64,000 nucleotides of DNA, taken from the NCBI GenBank assembly GCA_900095095.1, contig FMBT01000319.1, positions 62,001 to 126,000 of the forward strand. The letters are read 5' to 3'. The notes beneath the pieces are model-generated. The model saw only the letters and a program-made list of their open reading frames with translations, was not told the DNA's origin and searched no databases. Positions 1-11,576 of the stretch are shown piece by piece. This DNA is from Fragilariopsis cylindrus CCMP1102. Its lineage: Eukaryota > Bacillariophyta > Bacillariophyceae > Bacillariales > Bacillariaceae. Within the stretch, counting starts at the first letter, position 1; every line of letters starts with the position of its first letter. The translations under genes were made by a program, and so were the position numbers.

Positions 1-1720
1 GCCAGAAACCTGCGAGCATTCTGGCTGCATAAAATCTTCAACGACAAGGTGGTCTGGGTTCGTAGGCTTAATCATATCCATCATCTGACACAGCATGTCC
101 TCGAATGGAACAATTTCGTGTCCCATACACTGCATTCGATGTAATTGAACAGCATAGAATGATCTCATTTCCATGTTGTTTAGTCTTCCGTCCCCGTCAA
201 CATCTACGCAGTTAAACCAATAACGAACTGAGACTTCATTCGATTTATCTTCCTCTATAATTCGAAATTGATCACGACAAGCATAAAAGTATTATGTGAG
301 AAAAGTGTTAAAGCGCACCATTTTAATATCATCCATAGATAATTACAACTCTAGTGCATTCTTACCAGATAACATAAAATATATGAAGTCCTCGTATGAT
401 AGATGTTCCCTGTCGACCTTATCGTGCTCAAATGGTCTTGGTGCAGAATCGAATATTCGATCCACGATCATATGAGATAAGGAATGATCTCCGTACTTGA
501 GCAAGTCTTCTCGTGTAATCCTGTAGTCCCTATCATGATCGAGTTCCCAGAAACGGCAATATAGAACGTAAAAATGTTCATAACTGAAATATCTTGTCAC
601 CTTGTTAATATCTTCTTCTTCGTCCACTAGCGAAAATGACTCTAGGAGATCAGATCGTCGAACCTGTCGAGAAGTGATTCGTCCCGAATGGCATTTGTTT
701 ACAGAATAAAATATACGGGTGATAACAGTGACAGCATACTTCTCCTGGAATTCGGCATGATTTGCTAAAAATTCTAGACCCTGGAAATGAAGAGTACATA
801 TTGAAAACAACGGAAAAGAGAGAATTAGAACTAGCATCATAACATCTTTTCGCTCTCTAACTTCGTCGTGAACCTACCGGATGGTCGTTAAGCAACGCTT
901 TAATGTATGGAAGAAAGTCATCTCTAAGAATACAATCTTCATCTGGTTGTTTAACAAGACGAAAGAAGCGCTCTGGTGGATCGAAAGGTTCCATTTCCTT
1001 TTTCCAGTACCATTCTAGAGCAGGTAAAGTTACCGCCGATAATGCGTCGTGCTGAGGGTTATCCATATTCCACAAATGCATGATACGCTGATATAGAGGA
1101 CCATTAAAAAAGGAAGGGAAGTGACATATCTCCTTTGTGATCCTGACAAAAACTTCAAGTGGAAGAGTAACATTACTATCAGTGGTCAACGCGTCATTGC
1201 CCGAATCGTCTTGAGGAAGAATCTGAACTTCTTGTAGCAACTTTAATATTTGATCACGAACACAAACCATGTTCGCAGTTTCTAAAGAAGATGATTTCTC
1301 GTCGGCGCTACCCACCATCCCACTTGGTATGCTGCTGTTCTCATCTGGAGTTCTATTTTTTCTACCCTCGTCTTCCGATGAATGATTGATTGGAAGCGGG
1401 TCCCATGTTTCGAATTGTCTAGGAAGCTTTCGTCGTCGCTGAACTGTTACTCCGTTGGATGTTCTCAAAGGATAAAAGGGAGGAATTGGTTGCTTCCCAG
1501 TTGCTAATGCTGCTTCAGACTTAACGGGGTAGTTGGGTGGTACAAATTTATTGGGAGAGTTATCTGTGCCTGCTTGATCTGTTGTCATTTTTCCTTCCTC
1601 ATCATATTTTTCTACGAGTTTAAGTACGTTCTCGTACACATCGTCGCTTCCCAACCAAGATACCAGTAGTTCATTTAATTTTACCGTACTGATTACACAT
1701 CGAGATGGGATTGATGACAT
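1..1720 (-). CDS. PP2A regulatory subunit B'' (PPP2R3/FASS-like), 3' partial
   Basis: This is an EF-hand regulatory subunit that targets and tunes protein phosphatase 2A. It has three exons on the minus strand: 1720-878, 780-366 and 254-1, running off the window edge. Joining exons 2 and 3 restores the family block YFMLSEEDKSNEVSVRYWF, which confirms the splice. Two EF-hand loops are visible: one starting DHDRDYRITRED in exon 2 and one starting DVDGDGRLNNME in exon 3, the latter with the canonical acidic 1, 3, 5 and 12 positions. The N-terminal ~120 residues are poorly conserved and include the family-type FYPLR segment. In plants this subunit class (TON2/FASS) organises cortical microtubules. 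Whether it does so here is inference. About 504 residues are visible and the C-terminus is missing. The family assignment is very secure. Confidence 0.93.
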
Positions 1721-3012
1721 GATGGAAATCTTTGCGCTGGTATGTAGGAATTTCGAAGTTAGAATGAGGAGAATACTTGCGACCTCAATTTTTTTTCTGG
1801 TAGTATTAACTAGATCGATAGTCGACGTCGAGTAGCGATGAGAAAGATGATTGGACTACAATACGTTTAATGTCTTGCCTATCTTTTTTAGAGAGGATGC
1901 AACCAGTTACACTTATAAAAATACGTATTTCTGTACAATTTCTTGCCTATCTGTGTCGATGTTGTGCTTTCGCCAAGACTCAAAATTGAGCGAAAAATCG
2001 AGAAAAAAAATCATCTCCCTAAAAATTAAATTCCAGTACAGTACAGTTAGTTTGTTGTCATTGTTGTTGTTCTCTTAATTTTTTGTACCTTGTACTCTCT
2101 ATGTATCAGCAGGGATCTTAAGATCCATCATCCCTGTGTATGAACACTCTTAAAATCCATCATCCCTGTGTATCAACACACCTCCAATAATCACTTCCAC
2201 AGTACAGACAGGTATAAAAGTACAGATACACGCACACACTTTCATGGTGGGAATAAAATTATAAGTAAAATGGTAAATCCTGGCTCACTATCCATCCAAG
2301 ATTAATGTAAAACATCTGAAAGTTTTGTTTGCACGGGTCTGCATATGTACAACACAACTGTGTAGAAAGCCCTCTATAGAATTAAGTATAAGATAACAGC
2401 TTATGCCAGAAAAATAAACACTGTCAACAAATCCTTATCATAGTAAAACAGCTTTCTATTGTTGATGTTTCATACTCATAATAATACGTATATGCCTCCT
2501 AAAGTTTATTGGTTTGCCACCACAGTCTAAAATTAAGCACCTTGTAGTTCTACTGTCATACTGGAATTGTTGTTCATGTGACAAGTTTTTTACACATATC
2601 ATAGTACATTTCCTACATAAACTTAGGTATAGTATCCTCCCCAATCAGGATTTTACCTGAGCTCTGATCACCACACCACATACATACACTACTAGCTCCT
2701 CATTAATTTGTCTGCAAAAGACTCCTAATCTTTTGCTTTCATGCACATACCTCTAGTCAGGATTAATATAACCATGATGTGTGACATGTACACAAGTATC
2801 TACATAGTGCTCCAAGTTCATGAGCCTACCTTCAAACATAGAGGAAGAAGTGTTCATACAATTAATTGTAAAGTTTCGAAAAACAAAAAATATCAAAACA
2901 CGCTATATATCAGAACAGAATTAGATGCAAAGTAAATGTTTATAGATAATTCATTAGAATTGAGTTGGATGCGTGTTTTTATGTACCAAATATCATATTG
3001 TTCGGTCGCTTC
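1721..3012. other. Intergenic spacer with a 32-bp tandem duplication
   Basis: This spacer separates the 5' end of the PP2A B'' gene from the 3' end of the TM9SF gene. No convincing coding sequence was found. The short open frames at 1851-2078, 2456-2644 and 2741-2935 have no recognisable motifs. The one clear structure is an adjacent duplication of 32 bases at 2117-2148 and 2149-2180. Confidence 0.6.
2117..2180. repeat. Adjacent tandem duplication, two 32-bp units
   Basis: The units 2117-2148 and 2149-2180 differ at only about three positions. Both share the core ATCCATCATCCCTGTGTAT. There are two copies only and they lie in a non-coding spacer, so this is most simply a small replication-slippage duplication. 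Confidence 0.8.
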
Positions 3013-5259
3013 TTAGTCAACCTTCAAGGAACCAAAAATAGTCTTATTGAACCATAATGTTGAAGCGACACCAATGAATCCGGTCATGAGAAATAATCCC
3101 AGGCTCGCTAGTCCCATATATCCGAAGTACAATACGTATGTTGTAAGAGAATTCGCCTCAAGCTGCTGAAAGTATACAAAAGAATAAAGGAAGACCCAGA
3201 TGGCGGTGGAGCCAGCATTACCAAAGGAACGCCACCACCAATGATAATCTTCGTTGCATAGCTGGAAGTAGTTGAACAGAAGCGTGATTTCAGCACATGT
3301 GATGATCAAGATCACAAATACTAGGAAAAGGAACCCAAAGACATAGTAGTAGTAGTCCATCCAAACTGAGGCCAGGATAAAATAAAGTTCTACGAAGCAC
3401 GCACCAAAGGGCAAGAGACCACCGATGAAAACGGTAAATGGTATACTCATAAACCATGGTTGATCAGGAATTTGACGTGGGATATTAGAAGTCTTGACAG
3501 GAAATTCAATAGCATCTTGCTTGTAACCGAAATATGCACCCACGAAGACGAGTGGAGTGGATATTCCGAACCATAGAACAAGAAGAACAAGCATAGTAGT
3601 AAAAGGGACAGCATCACTGCTGCCATATCCCCATGCAATCAGATCAAGAGCGAAAAATAAACTAAAGCATAGACCGGGGAATCCCAAGGCCGTGCATACA
3701 GTCGCATTCTGCCAGGCCTTTCCTTTAAAAGTCTTATACATTCGAGCCGTTACATATCCATTCACCGATCCCATAAGAACAAAAAATAAAAGTTCAGCCA
3801 TGAGTAATGCTCCACGCCTCGCAGGAGAGAGAAATCCCATGGCAGAGAAAATAATGGTCCAGAATGTCATACATAATAATTGAGCACCTGTTCCGCAACA
3901 TACAGATAATAGAAGAGGAGAAAAGGAAGGAGGTCGGAAGATATCTGCATGGACTAATTTCCATCCCTTTTCCTCCAGGTCGTCTGCCTTTTCTTCATCA
4001 GTGGCCAATCGATTGTATCGGGCAAGATCCTGTCTTAAATTTCTCAGCAAGATTGCAACGACCATCGCAGAAAGCACAACTACAATGACTAGACTGTTCG
4101 CGATGGATAGCCAATGCACCTTAGCGGGGATGGCGTTGTCCATGCTCAAGTATATATCCCAGCGGGAAGCCCAATGCAAGTCAAGATTTTCAACCCAATG
4201 AACATCATAAGTAAATAGAACTTGTCCACTAGCTAATTGTGGCTCCCTATCAGGTTCCGTAATCATATCATATGTAGTGTGCGATCGCTGACTGATAGGA
4301 ATACTAGGGTCGCAACTCCCAATTGGCTTCGTGATGGTCGCCCAGTCTTGCAACTGTTGAGACTTCTCATCATCATTCGATGTGAAGTCATCTTTTTCGC
4401 CAGAGCTTTTAAAATCGTGCTTGATTGAGAAGGGTTCCACAGTAAAACGAACAACACGGTACTTCTGTTCCTCGTCACCAATTTTTTCGACTGGATGGTA
4501 CATAATTTCAAGATTCACGTGATTGTGCAAATATGCCAGGTGGGAATCATCAGCAATAAATCCAACGGGAAATCCTTGCCAATATCGGGTAGTAATCGTA
4601 GTCTCATCCTCAGCCTTCGATGCAGCAGAAAGGTTGTCTACAATCCAGTTGTTATGGTATTCTTGATTGATGGCACGCACAAACTTATTCTTTTTCATCC
4701 CCCGTTGTTCGGCTACTCCCAAGTTGGCGATACAAACTTGTTCGCAGTACATTTCAGTCTTCATATTCAAAACGTATGGAGAAGACTCAATACGGTCGCC
4801 CGCAAGGAACTCACCAAGATTTTCGTTGTCCATTTTCGGTCCACCGCGTGGCTGACAAAAAGGCAAGCGATAGTACTCGATGGGCAATAAAGTCTTGCTC
4901 GAAGTCATCTTGTTCACTTTCATCTTGACACTGAACCATTTGATCGTAGTTTCGGAAATTATTTATTAAAAACCAGACGAACATAGAACATACATATAAA
5001 TCAAATAAAACCATTAGTTCAATTGACAAAAAATCCGTCGTTCTTTATGGACGCATATGCACACACACACACACGCACACACACACACATCCACAATAAC
5101 TCGAAATGACCCGAGCAATAGCATACCAAAAACTTACGGATCACCTTCTGCGAAGGACTGGGGATTAACGCCAGGAAGATAAAATGCATGACAAGCATGA
5201 TTGCTCAAAGCAACGAGTGCCAGAAGCGTTAAAACCACAACGGTATCGGTTATCATCAT
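3013..5259 (-). CDS. Transmembrane 9 superfamily protein (EMP70/nonaspanin)
   Basis: This is a Golgi/endosomal nine-span membrane protein of the TM9SF family, 679 residues. Exon 1 (5259-5138) encodes a signal peptide followed by FYLPGVNPQSFAEGDP, the diagnostic mature N-terminus of the family. Exon 2 (4930-3013) continues with VKMKVNKMTS and the conserved SLPIEYYRLPFCQP-type block. After a lumenal domain of about 270 residues there are nine hydrophobic segments, beginning near WLSIANSLVIVVVLSAMVV. The protein ends in GSLKVD, which carries the KxD/E C-terminal signal that binds COPI coats in plant EMP12 and keeps the protein in the Golgi. The intron (5137-4931) contains a (CA)n tract at about 5054-5090. 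The open frame starting further upstream in the track's reading frame runs through the intron and is not the true N-terminus. Assignment is secure. Confidence 0.95.
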
Positions 5260-6859
5260 GGTAAACTAAATAGAGAACTTAAGTTCTTCAATGTACTACA
5301 ATATACTGTAGTATGTTTTGTTCTGAAAATCAACCGCAAACATAATATTGTTGATGTCTGTTTCATGCAGTATTTTCGCTCTTATTTTTATTTTACTGAG
5401 AGAAGGAGAAAACCCGATGTATGAATCGTACGAGTCGAATGAATCGAATCGAATCGGATTAAATCGATCGAATCGAATCATCGCAGCCAATCAATCAATA
5501 GAAGAAGAATAACCATGACAGCCTTTTCATGCAATTTTCTAATTGATAGATGGTGATGGTTGTACGAGGTATACTTACCATGTATAAAATCCATACATCA
5601 TCATATGCTGTTGCCTACCCTGGGAGCCTACACTACTAGGTGATTAGATGTTAAGGCAAATCTAAGTTGTGACCTTACTGTAAATGAGAGAGCTTTTAGT
5701 CCTTGACTGGATGGAATCCAGTCCGAATACACGGCATCATAGTCCTTTCTATCAAAATCCTCAACTCTCAACACTCCTAAAGTGTCAATCTATCAGGTCT
5801 CATATTTCTCCTCTTAGATACTCTGTTAACACTTAACCACCTTATTTAGGGCCTAGCCTATGCAACTACCTAGGAAGGCTACCTAGCCAAATCCTAGTGG
5901 TATCTGTAAAGACATAAAAGATGATTGTTAAAAGTACATCATATTATATAAAATGTACACTGTGCACTGTGTGTAAGTAGTAGCAAGCAAGCACATTCAT
6001 TAAGTTCATACAGACAGACTGTTAGGGGATATATTAATGTCATTCGTGTCCACCTCTTTGTGGTTCCTTGTCAATGTTAAATATATGACACTGCTCTAGT
6101 ACTATAACTACTAACTGTTTAATTCCACATGAGTTTTGATGATTTGAAGACATTGATTCCAGTTGGACCAAAAGATTATGAATGAACTGATGGATGATTC
6201 AAATGTCATATTTATTACTTATAAAGATAGAGTTGAAAACAAAGGAACTATACACCAAAGTTTGGGTAGACCATAGATTATGATGATGAAGAACAGGGAG
6301 GGGGCAGGGGTCTGCACATGAAAATTCCATACTTGATTATTTTGACTGTTGAGTACATCATCAGACTTACAATGTGTTCTGTTTCAAATGTTGTACAAAA
6401 TTTTGTGCAGGGTATATAGGAAAATTTATTCCTCCTCATACAAGGTATAATGGTACCAAATTCATGAAAACTATTTATTAGTGTGTACTGAGCCAAAATT
6501 CATTATCTAATTTTTTTAAGCTAGAGAACATGAGATAAAAGGAATCGATTCTGAATATGCTGTACTTTATGTACAAGCAATGTTAAATAAGCAACCTGCC
6601 TCTGAAGAGCCAAATGGCCTTAAAAAAATCTCGTTTATATTATAATTGGGTTCTGATAATGTTACCTCAAAGCTGATAAAGGGAAGAAAACCTACCAAAG
6701 CATGTCGATCTAAGTACAATAAGTTCAGAACCAGGTAGTTCTCGCCTTTGCATTCGAACATACCCAAATATTGTTTCAAACACTACGAAGATTACTACAA
6801 CCGTACTTCTGTCTATCTCTAACATTTTTAGAACAGAATTGGAAATTTGTCAATTTATT
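5260..6859. other. 1.6 kb spacer, no gene seen
   Basis: This AT-rich spacer lies upstream of the TM9SF gene and downstream of the Naa10-like gene. It holds a short GAATC-rich repeat at about 5430-5480. The frames at 6278-6496 and 6567-6779 lack family motifs and good codon character. Nothing else is supported. Confidence 0.5.
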
Positions 6860-7732
6860 TTAAATAGTACCGGATAAGAGTTCAGGTGACCCAGTTTCTC
6901 CGGATTGTTTTATTGAAGCATCTTCACGAAGGTCTGTATTAGGATTGTGATTTCTGGGCAGACGTAACCCCTTCGGTCCGCTTAACCATGCTTTCCTGAC
7001 GAATCGATTCGATCCATATCCAAAACTTGTACTGCTTTCTGGGCTGAATATTCGTCTCATAAAATAAGCATCTTCTCCATCCTGATAGTAGCTCTTGATA
7101 GTTTGATCAATGTGATACCCATCCTCTTGATATAGACGACATGCTGCAAGATTAGACGTTCTTACATGTAATCCGCAGCTTGTAATCCCGTGGTGCTGTA
7201 GATGATGATGTAGTTGATCCATAAGTGAGCGGGCTAATCCCGATCTTCTGAACTCTTTTTGAACGGCTAAACTAGTTACATGACCAAGTCTCTCGACACG
7301 ATCATGACATGACGTAGGGTCGTCATAATCAATGAAAGGACGCGATTCAACCTTGCCAAGGACATAGGCAACAATCTTCGGCTCATTTTGTCCCCCAGCG
7401 GAGAAACCACCAGTAAAGGGATTTCGTGGTTGTTGCTGTCGCTCTTCAGAGATTTCGCTGGAATGAGGATGCGAAATTTCCTCGGCCACAAGAGCTAGAT
7501 CTGGCCATTGTCTCAAATGTGAACAATAGAAGTGGGAATTGTAGTTCTCTGGCAAACATGCCAGGTTACATCTTTGTATAGCTGGAACGTCTGTCCGCGT
7601 TGCCAATCTCAACTGAATCGAGGTTGTTGTTGCCTGCCTAATCGAACAAGCCGAACTTCTGAGCAATGCAAACATGGACAGAATTACGCCTAAACCTCCC
7701 TTTTCTAACACAAACTTAAGGCGCTTCCTCAT
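6860..7732 (-). CDS. Naa10/ARD1-like N-terminal acetyltransferase
   Basis: This is a GNAT-fold enzyme predicted to transfer acetyl from acetyl-CoA to protein N-termini, as the NatA catalytic subunit does. The GNAT core (about residues 50-235) contains CNLACLPENYNSHFY, KIVAYVLGKVE, HVTSLAVQKEFRRSGLA (the acetyl-CoA pyrophosphate loop RxxGxA), LHVRTSNLAACRLYQEDGY and YYQDGEDAYFMRR. All of these match Naa10 blocks in order. The ATG at 7732 is chosen because the open frame extending to 7792 begins with TTG. Compared with canonical Naa10 it has a ~45-residue N-terminal extension with a hydrophobic stretch (GVILSMFALL), an insertion of about 30 residues before KIVAYV, and a ~55-residue tail. The extension might be an organelle-targeting leader. 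A plastid NAA70-type role is possible but unproven. Confidence 0.88.
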   Translation of the reverse strand: MRKRLKFVLEKGGLGVILSMFALLRSSACSIRQATTTSIQLRLATRTDVPAIQRCNLACLPENYNSHFYCSHLRQWPDLALVAEEISHPHSSEISEERQQQPRNPFTGGFSAGGQNEPKIVAYVLGKVESRPFIDYDDPTSCHDRVERLGHVTSLAVQKEFRRSGLARSLMDQLHHHLQHHGITSCGLHVRTSNLAACRLYQEDGYHIDQTIKSYYQDGEDAYFMRRIFSPESSTSFGYGSNRFVRKAWLSGPKGLRLPRNHNPNTDLREDASIKQSGETGSPELLSGTI

Positions 7733-9116
7733 TGTACATAGTACCAATGGATTTTTGTTAGAGCGAATACTATGCGACAAATATCTCCACAAGTGGAGGG
7801 ATGGTTGATCAACGTTAAATGGACGATGGTGACTGCTCTACATTATGTTGGACACAATAAAGAAAGAACGAAGAATGCGAATTCAGCGTGAAGTGCGCAA
7901 TGCATGAGTGGCGTTCATCATCGTATCTTGCTGACGCGTTGTAAATTTTGGGGGAAATGGGTTTTGTTTATTACTTCAAGACTAAAGTAGTACTGTATGT
8001 AACACTGTAGCATGTCATGCTGGCACATAATCTTTCTGCTTCTGTTAAATTAAACCAACCAACTTACTTAACTGTATCTAATAAAAAGATACTACAACAT
8101 GTATATGTCTGTCAACGCATCTCAGGCACTAATTATGAAAACTCTGAAAAACTTGATTGTCTTTATGGGAAGGTTTCATGTGGAAAAGGGTTTTACTATT
8201 ATTGTTGTTGTTAGTTCCCGGCTAGTGCCGGGCAGCGTTGTAGGTGTCACTGTTGCGCTAGATTCCACTCAAAAAACTTTAAAAGAATGGGAAATGATAG
8301 ATTGGCTGGCTACATTTCTTCAACGCCAAATGTATTGTTGTTGATTGGGTAGTTTAATTATTAGTGGAATGGAGGACACAACAGCACTATTATTAACCTT
8401 CAAAACAAGTGGGTGGGACTTTCAATCAAGTTGTTGTTAATCATCCTCCAAAGCTGAGACACCCTACTGATCCTTTTGTTTTTGGCTTTTATTTTGTCTA
8501 TTTATAGTACATTTCTTCTACTCTCTTCTACTATACACCCCCTACCATGGCATTTCACATAGTCATAATTAAACTCTGTGTATTTATTCTCACCTCCACT
8601 GAAAATTCCACATAAACCCCACATAATTGCTCATTTCCCTTCTACTCTTGTACCAATGCTATTAGAGCAGCAGTAATCAAGATGTTACGATGGGGGTATG
8701 CTGCTTCTTGTCTTCCGACTAAACCAATTTAGATACACATATTTCCTCTTCTTAGATTGATTTTTCCAGCTGTAGCATGGCTGATTGAGTGAAGAACCTG
8801 AAAACATGTAGTGGATCAATATTGCATACAAGTTGGCTCTACTTGCATGAGTTGTTGGAGTATGGAAGAGGAAAAGGCACTCCCAACAACTATTGGAAAA
8901 TAATGGATGAATGTTTCAATTTCTTTCAAACTGGCAGAAGGCTCCTCTAACTGCCAGAACAAGTTATATTATTTAAGAGCGTTTCATGCAAATTGTGAAT
9001 AAGCACAGCAAAGACAATGGTTGGGAATATTATATATATACATATGTTTATACTGCTTTTTTAAATAATGATGTGGTAGCAATATAAATTAATAAATCGA
9101 AGAAATAATCCGTGTA
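7733..9116. other. 1.4 kb spacer, no gene seen
   Basis: This holds the likely promoter of the Naa10-like gene and the 3' flank of the Cys-rich gene. Short open frames at 8017-8344 are low-complexity with no motif. No RNA gene or repeat was recognised. Confidence 0.5.
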
Positions 9117-11576
9117 TTAAACAATTTTACTGTCATGGTGAGTATCCATTGGAGTTTCGTCACTAGCAAAGCTCTCTGGCGGTGGTGATGCAGCAGATGT
9201 GGGTGATGTCATTGGTATATCAGACATGGAAAGCGAACCTTCCATTGCTTGCACTGGAGGGAGAGGGGTCGAGCTCTCGGACCCGTCAAACCCGGCATTG
9301 ATCTTTGGATCTTGTTGCGTTGACTTACGCGTGAAACAATAGTAAAGAAGTACCAGAATCGCCAAGACAACAGGAACAACTGTGGCGCTAATGATGACCG
9401 GAAGATTCGACCCACTCTTATTGATTTTCTCTAATTCCTGTTCTGATTCTGCCTTATCAATCGATGGTGTCCCAGGAGTAGGTGATGAAAAGGTACCAGC
9501 ACGGTTGCATCCAGTAATTGGAGTGCCACTGCATTCATTCGAACTAAGGAGACCACCTTCTGCTGACTGACACTCCCTGAATTCTGAATCGCAGAAGGCA
9601 TAGCAATCGCATTTTGCCGTGACAGAATCCAAAAGCTGGTCTGTACATAACTCAGCATTTTGTTGGATAGGGCATTTTCCGACTTCATCAGCATTACCTG
9701 ATGGAGCTTGGTTATCGCTTCTTTCGCATCCACACACTGATGCTGTTGCTATGATCTCGCTTTCTTGATTAGTACATTGGTCATAAGTCAAACTAGCAAC
9801 AAATTCGGCGTATTCTACGCATGTGGTTCCATCACTGTCTCCTGTAAATTGATTTCCATTTGGTGGATCAATTCCTTCTGGACATAGCGTGCAGATTGGC
9901 TCAACGTTACGACACCCACATATGTAAGCGAAGGCTTGGATCTGTCTAAAGTCGTTCGAGTCTTCACTACATCCGTCTTTATCTAGGAAAGAAACAAAAT
10001 CGTGAAGACCCTGACAAGTAAAGAGGTCACTCACAACTTTGTCAGAATTTGATGGAGTGTCACCGTATGGACAGAAAGAACACTCGCTTATAACAGTAGT
10101 TTCTGGGCAGCCACAGTAACCAGCATAACCCTGAAGTGCCGAGCAACCAGCATCCGACAAATCGCCATCATTGACTGCCATAAACTCGACTACTTCTTGA
10201 CAAGTTGGATTCGTATTCAACGGCAAGCTCAATAATGGAATACGTCTATCAGCGAATGCTATCGCGTTTGAGCCATGATCAGCACATAATGCACAGCTGG
10301 TAGTAGCAGAGGGACATCCACAAAAGAAATCCTGACGTTTGATGAACCCAATCCTATCATTGTCACATTGGTCTGACGGCAAGAACGAGAGATATTCACT
10401 CAGTTCTTCGCATGTGTCACCAAATGGTGTGATTAGAGATGGATTAGGTGGTACAGCACCGTCGCTACAGAACTCGCATGACTCTAGAGGTTTTGTTGCT
10501 CCCGGGCACCCACAGAAGTCTGCTTGAGCTTCGAAGATGCTACAATCATCGAGAACAAGTTCACCCGGTTCGGCAATAACACCAAGAGTTGCCAGCTGGC
10601 GACAAGTAGGGTTTTCGTTGTTTGGAATAATCAAGTATGGAATGATGGCATCAGGGTTCGCAATTTCAGTTGTTCCATCTGAGCAAATTGGACAGGGCGC
10701 AGTTGCTGCTGCACATCCGCAGAAGTAGTCGAATCGCATGAAGTCAACAATCCAAGGCATCTCGCATTGATCAGCTGGTATATATCTCATGTAGCTCTCC
10801 AATTGGCTGCATGTCATCTTAAATTCCTCAATATATTTATCGCCATTTACAGGAGCAGATCCATCAGAGCATAATTTACAGGCATTCACCGGGCTGTTAT
10901 CAATGTTTGATTGGCATCCACAGTATCCAGATTCAACCTTAACAAAATCGCAAGTGCTGAGTTCGGGGTCGTCAGTATCGTACAAAGTGTAAAAGTCAGC
11001 AAGTTCTTGGCACGTAGATGAGAAGCTATTACCCAAGAACTCATAAAATGGAACTAGGCGATCAGGGTTGGAAAGATTGTTGGTATCATCGTCGCACATG
11101 TAACACTCGGCTTTGACTCCGGGACAACCACAGAAGGCATCAGCCCGCATGATCGATCCCACGCGTTCCGTAAGACATAAATCTGCGGGTAGGTACTTCA
11201 AGTAGGTATCCAATTCGCTACAAGTGTCCTCAAAAGGAGTGACCGCATTCAATTTTAGCGGAGTCGCTCCTTCAGGACAGAGAGAACAGAAGTTCAATGG
11301 TGCGGTCGAGGCACCAGGACATCCACAAAAATCCTTATGCGACTTGATTAACGAACAGACCTCGTCGGTCGGCTTAACAGATTGGCTACCGAATCCAAAA
11401 ACTTGTTGACACGTAGGATTATCATTGTCTCCGATCGCAAGAAATGGTACAATTAAATCAACATTGGCTGGCTGTTGTCCAGTTCCACACATGTCGCAGA
11501 ATTCATCTTGGGCGGAGACACCAAACACGAATAAAGATAAAAATATAGTTGGTATATTCATCATTCGCGATTTCAT
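9117..11576 (-). CDS. Cys-rich repeat type I membrane protein, function unknown
   Basis: This is an intronless gene for an 819-residue surface or secretory-pathway protein of unknown function. A signal peptide (residues 1-22, ending GVSA|QDEF) is followed by nine tandem domains of ~62-72 residues. Each has six cysteines in the order CxxC, C, C, CxC, with the last pair as CGC. The domains alternate. Odd repeats (1, 3, 5, 7) contain a VPFL/IPYL-type segment and a NPTCQ-like block. Even repeats (2, 4, 6, 8) contain an S(D/E)G block, a TCSELxxYLxxLPxDxC block and an FFCGC end. Repeat 9 is of the even type. A further Cys-rich spacer, then a transmembrane helix (VIISATVVPVVLAILVLLYY) and a ~65-residue Pro/Ser-rich cytosolic tail follow. 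Disulfide-stapled modules suggest an extracellular or cell-wall-facing role, which is inference only. Confidence 0.85.
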   Translation of the reverse strand: MKSRMMNIPTIFLSLFVFGVSAQDEFCDMCGTGQQPANVDLIVPFLAIGDNDNPTCQQVFGFGSQSVKPTDEVCSLIKSHKDFCGCPGASTAPLNFCSLCPEGATPLKLNAVTPFEDTCSELDTYLKYLPADLCLTERVGSIMRADAFCGCPGVKAECYMCDDDTNNLSNPDRLVPFYEFLGNSFSSTCQELADFYTLYDTDDPELSTCDFVKVESGYCGCQSNIDNSPVNACKLCSDGSAPVNGDKYIEEFKMTCSQLESYMRYIPADQCEMPWIVDFMRFDYFCGCAAATAPCPICSDGTTEIANPDAIIPYLIIPNNENPTCRQLATLGVIAEPGELVLDDCSIFEAQADFCGCPGATKPLESCEFCSDGAVPPNPSLITPFGDTCEELSEYLSFLPSDQCDNDRIGFIKRQDFFCGCPSATTSCALCADHGSNAIAFADRRIPLLSLPLNTNPTCQEVVEFMAVNDGDLSDAGCSALQGYAGYCGCPETTVISECSFCPYGDTPSNSDKVVSDLFTCQGLHDFVSFLDKDGCSEDSNDFRQIQAFAYICGCRNVEPICTLCPEGIDPPNGNQFTGDSDGTTCVEYAEFVASLTYDQCTNQESEIIATASVCGCERSDNQAPSGNADEVGKCPIQQNAELCTDQLLDSVTAKCDCYAFCDSEFRECQSAEGGLLSSNECSGTPITGCNRAGTFSSPTPGTPSIDKAESEQELEKINKSGSNLPVIISATVVPVVLAILVLLYYCFTRKSTQQDPKINAGFDGSESSTPLPPVQAMEGSLSMSDIPMTSPTSAASPPPESFASDETPMDTHHDSKIV

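Noticed and set aside
3108-3883. Several plus- and minus-strand frames within the TM9SF gene
   Set aside because: Overlap conserved TM9SF coding sequence and lack any motif.
8017-8344. Two overlapping short plus frames
   Set aside because: No homology, low complexity, no recognised initiation context.
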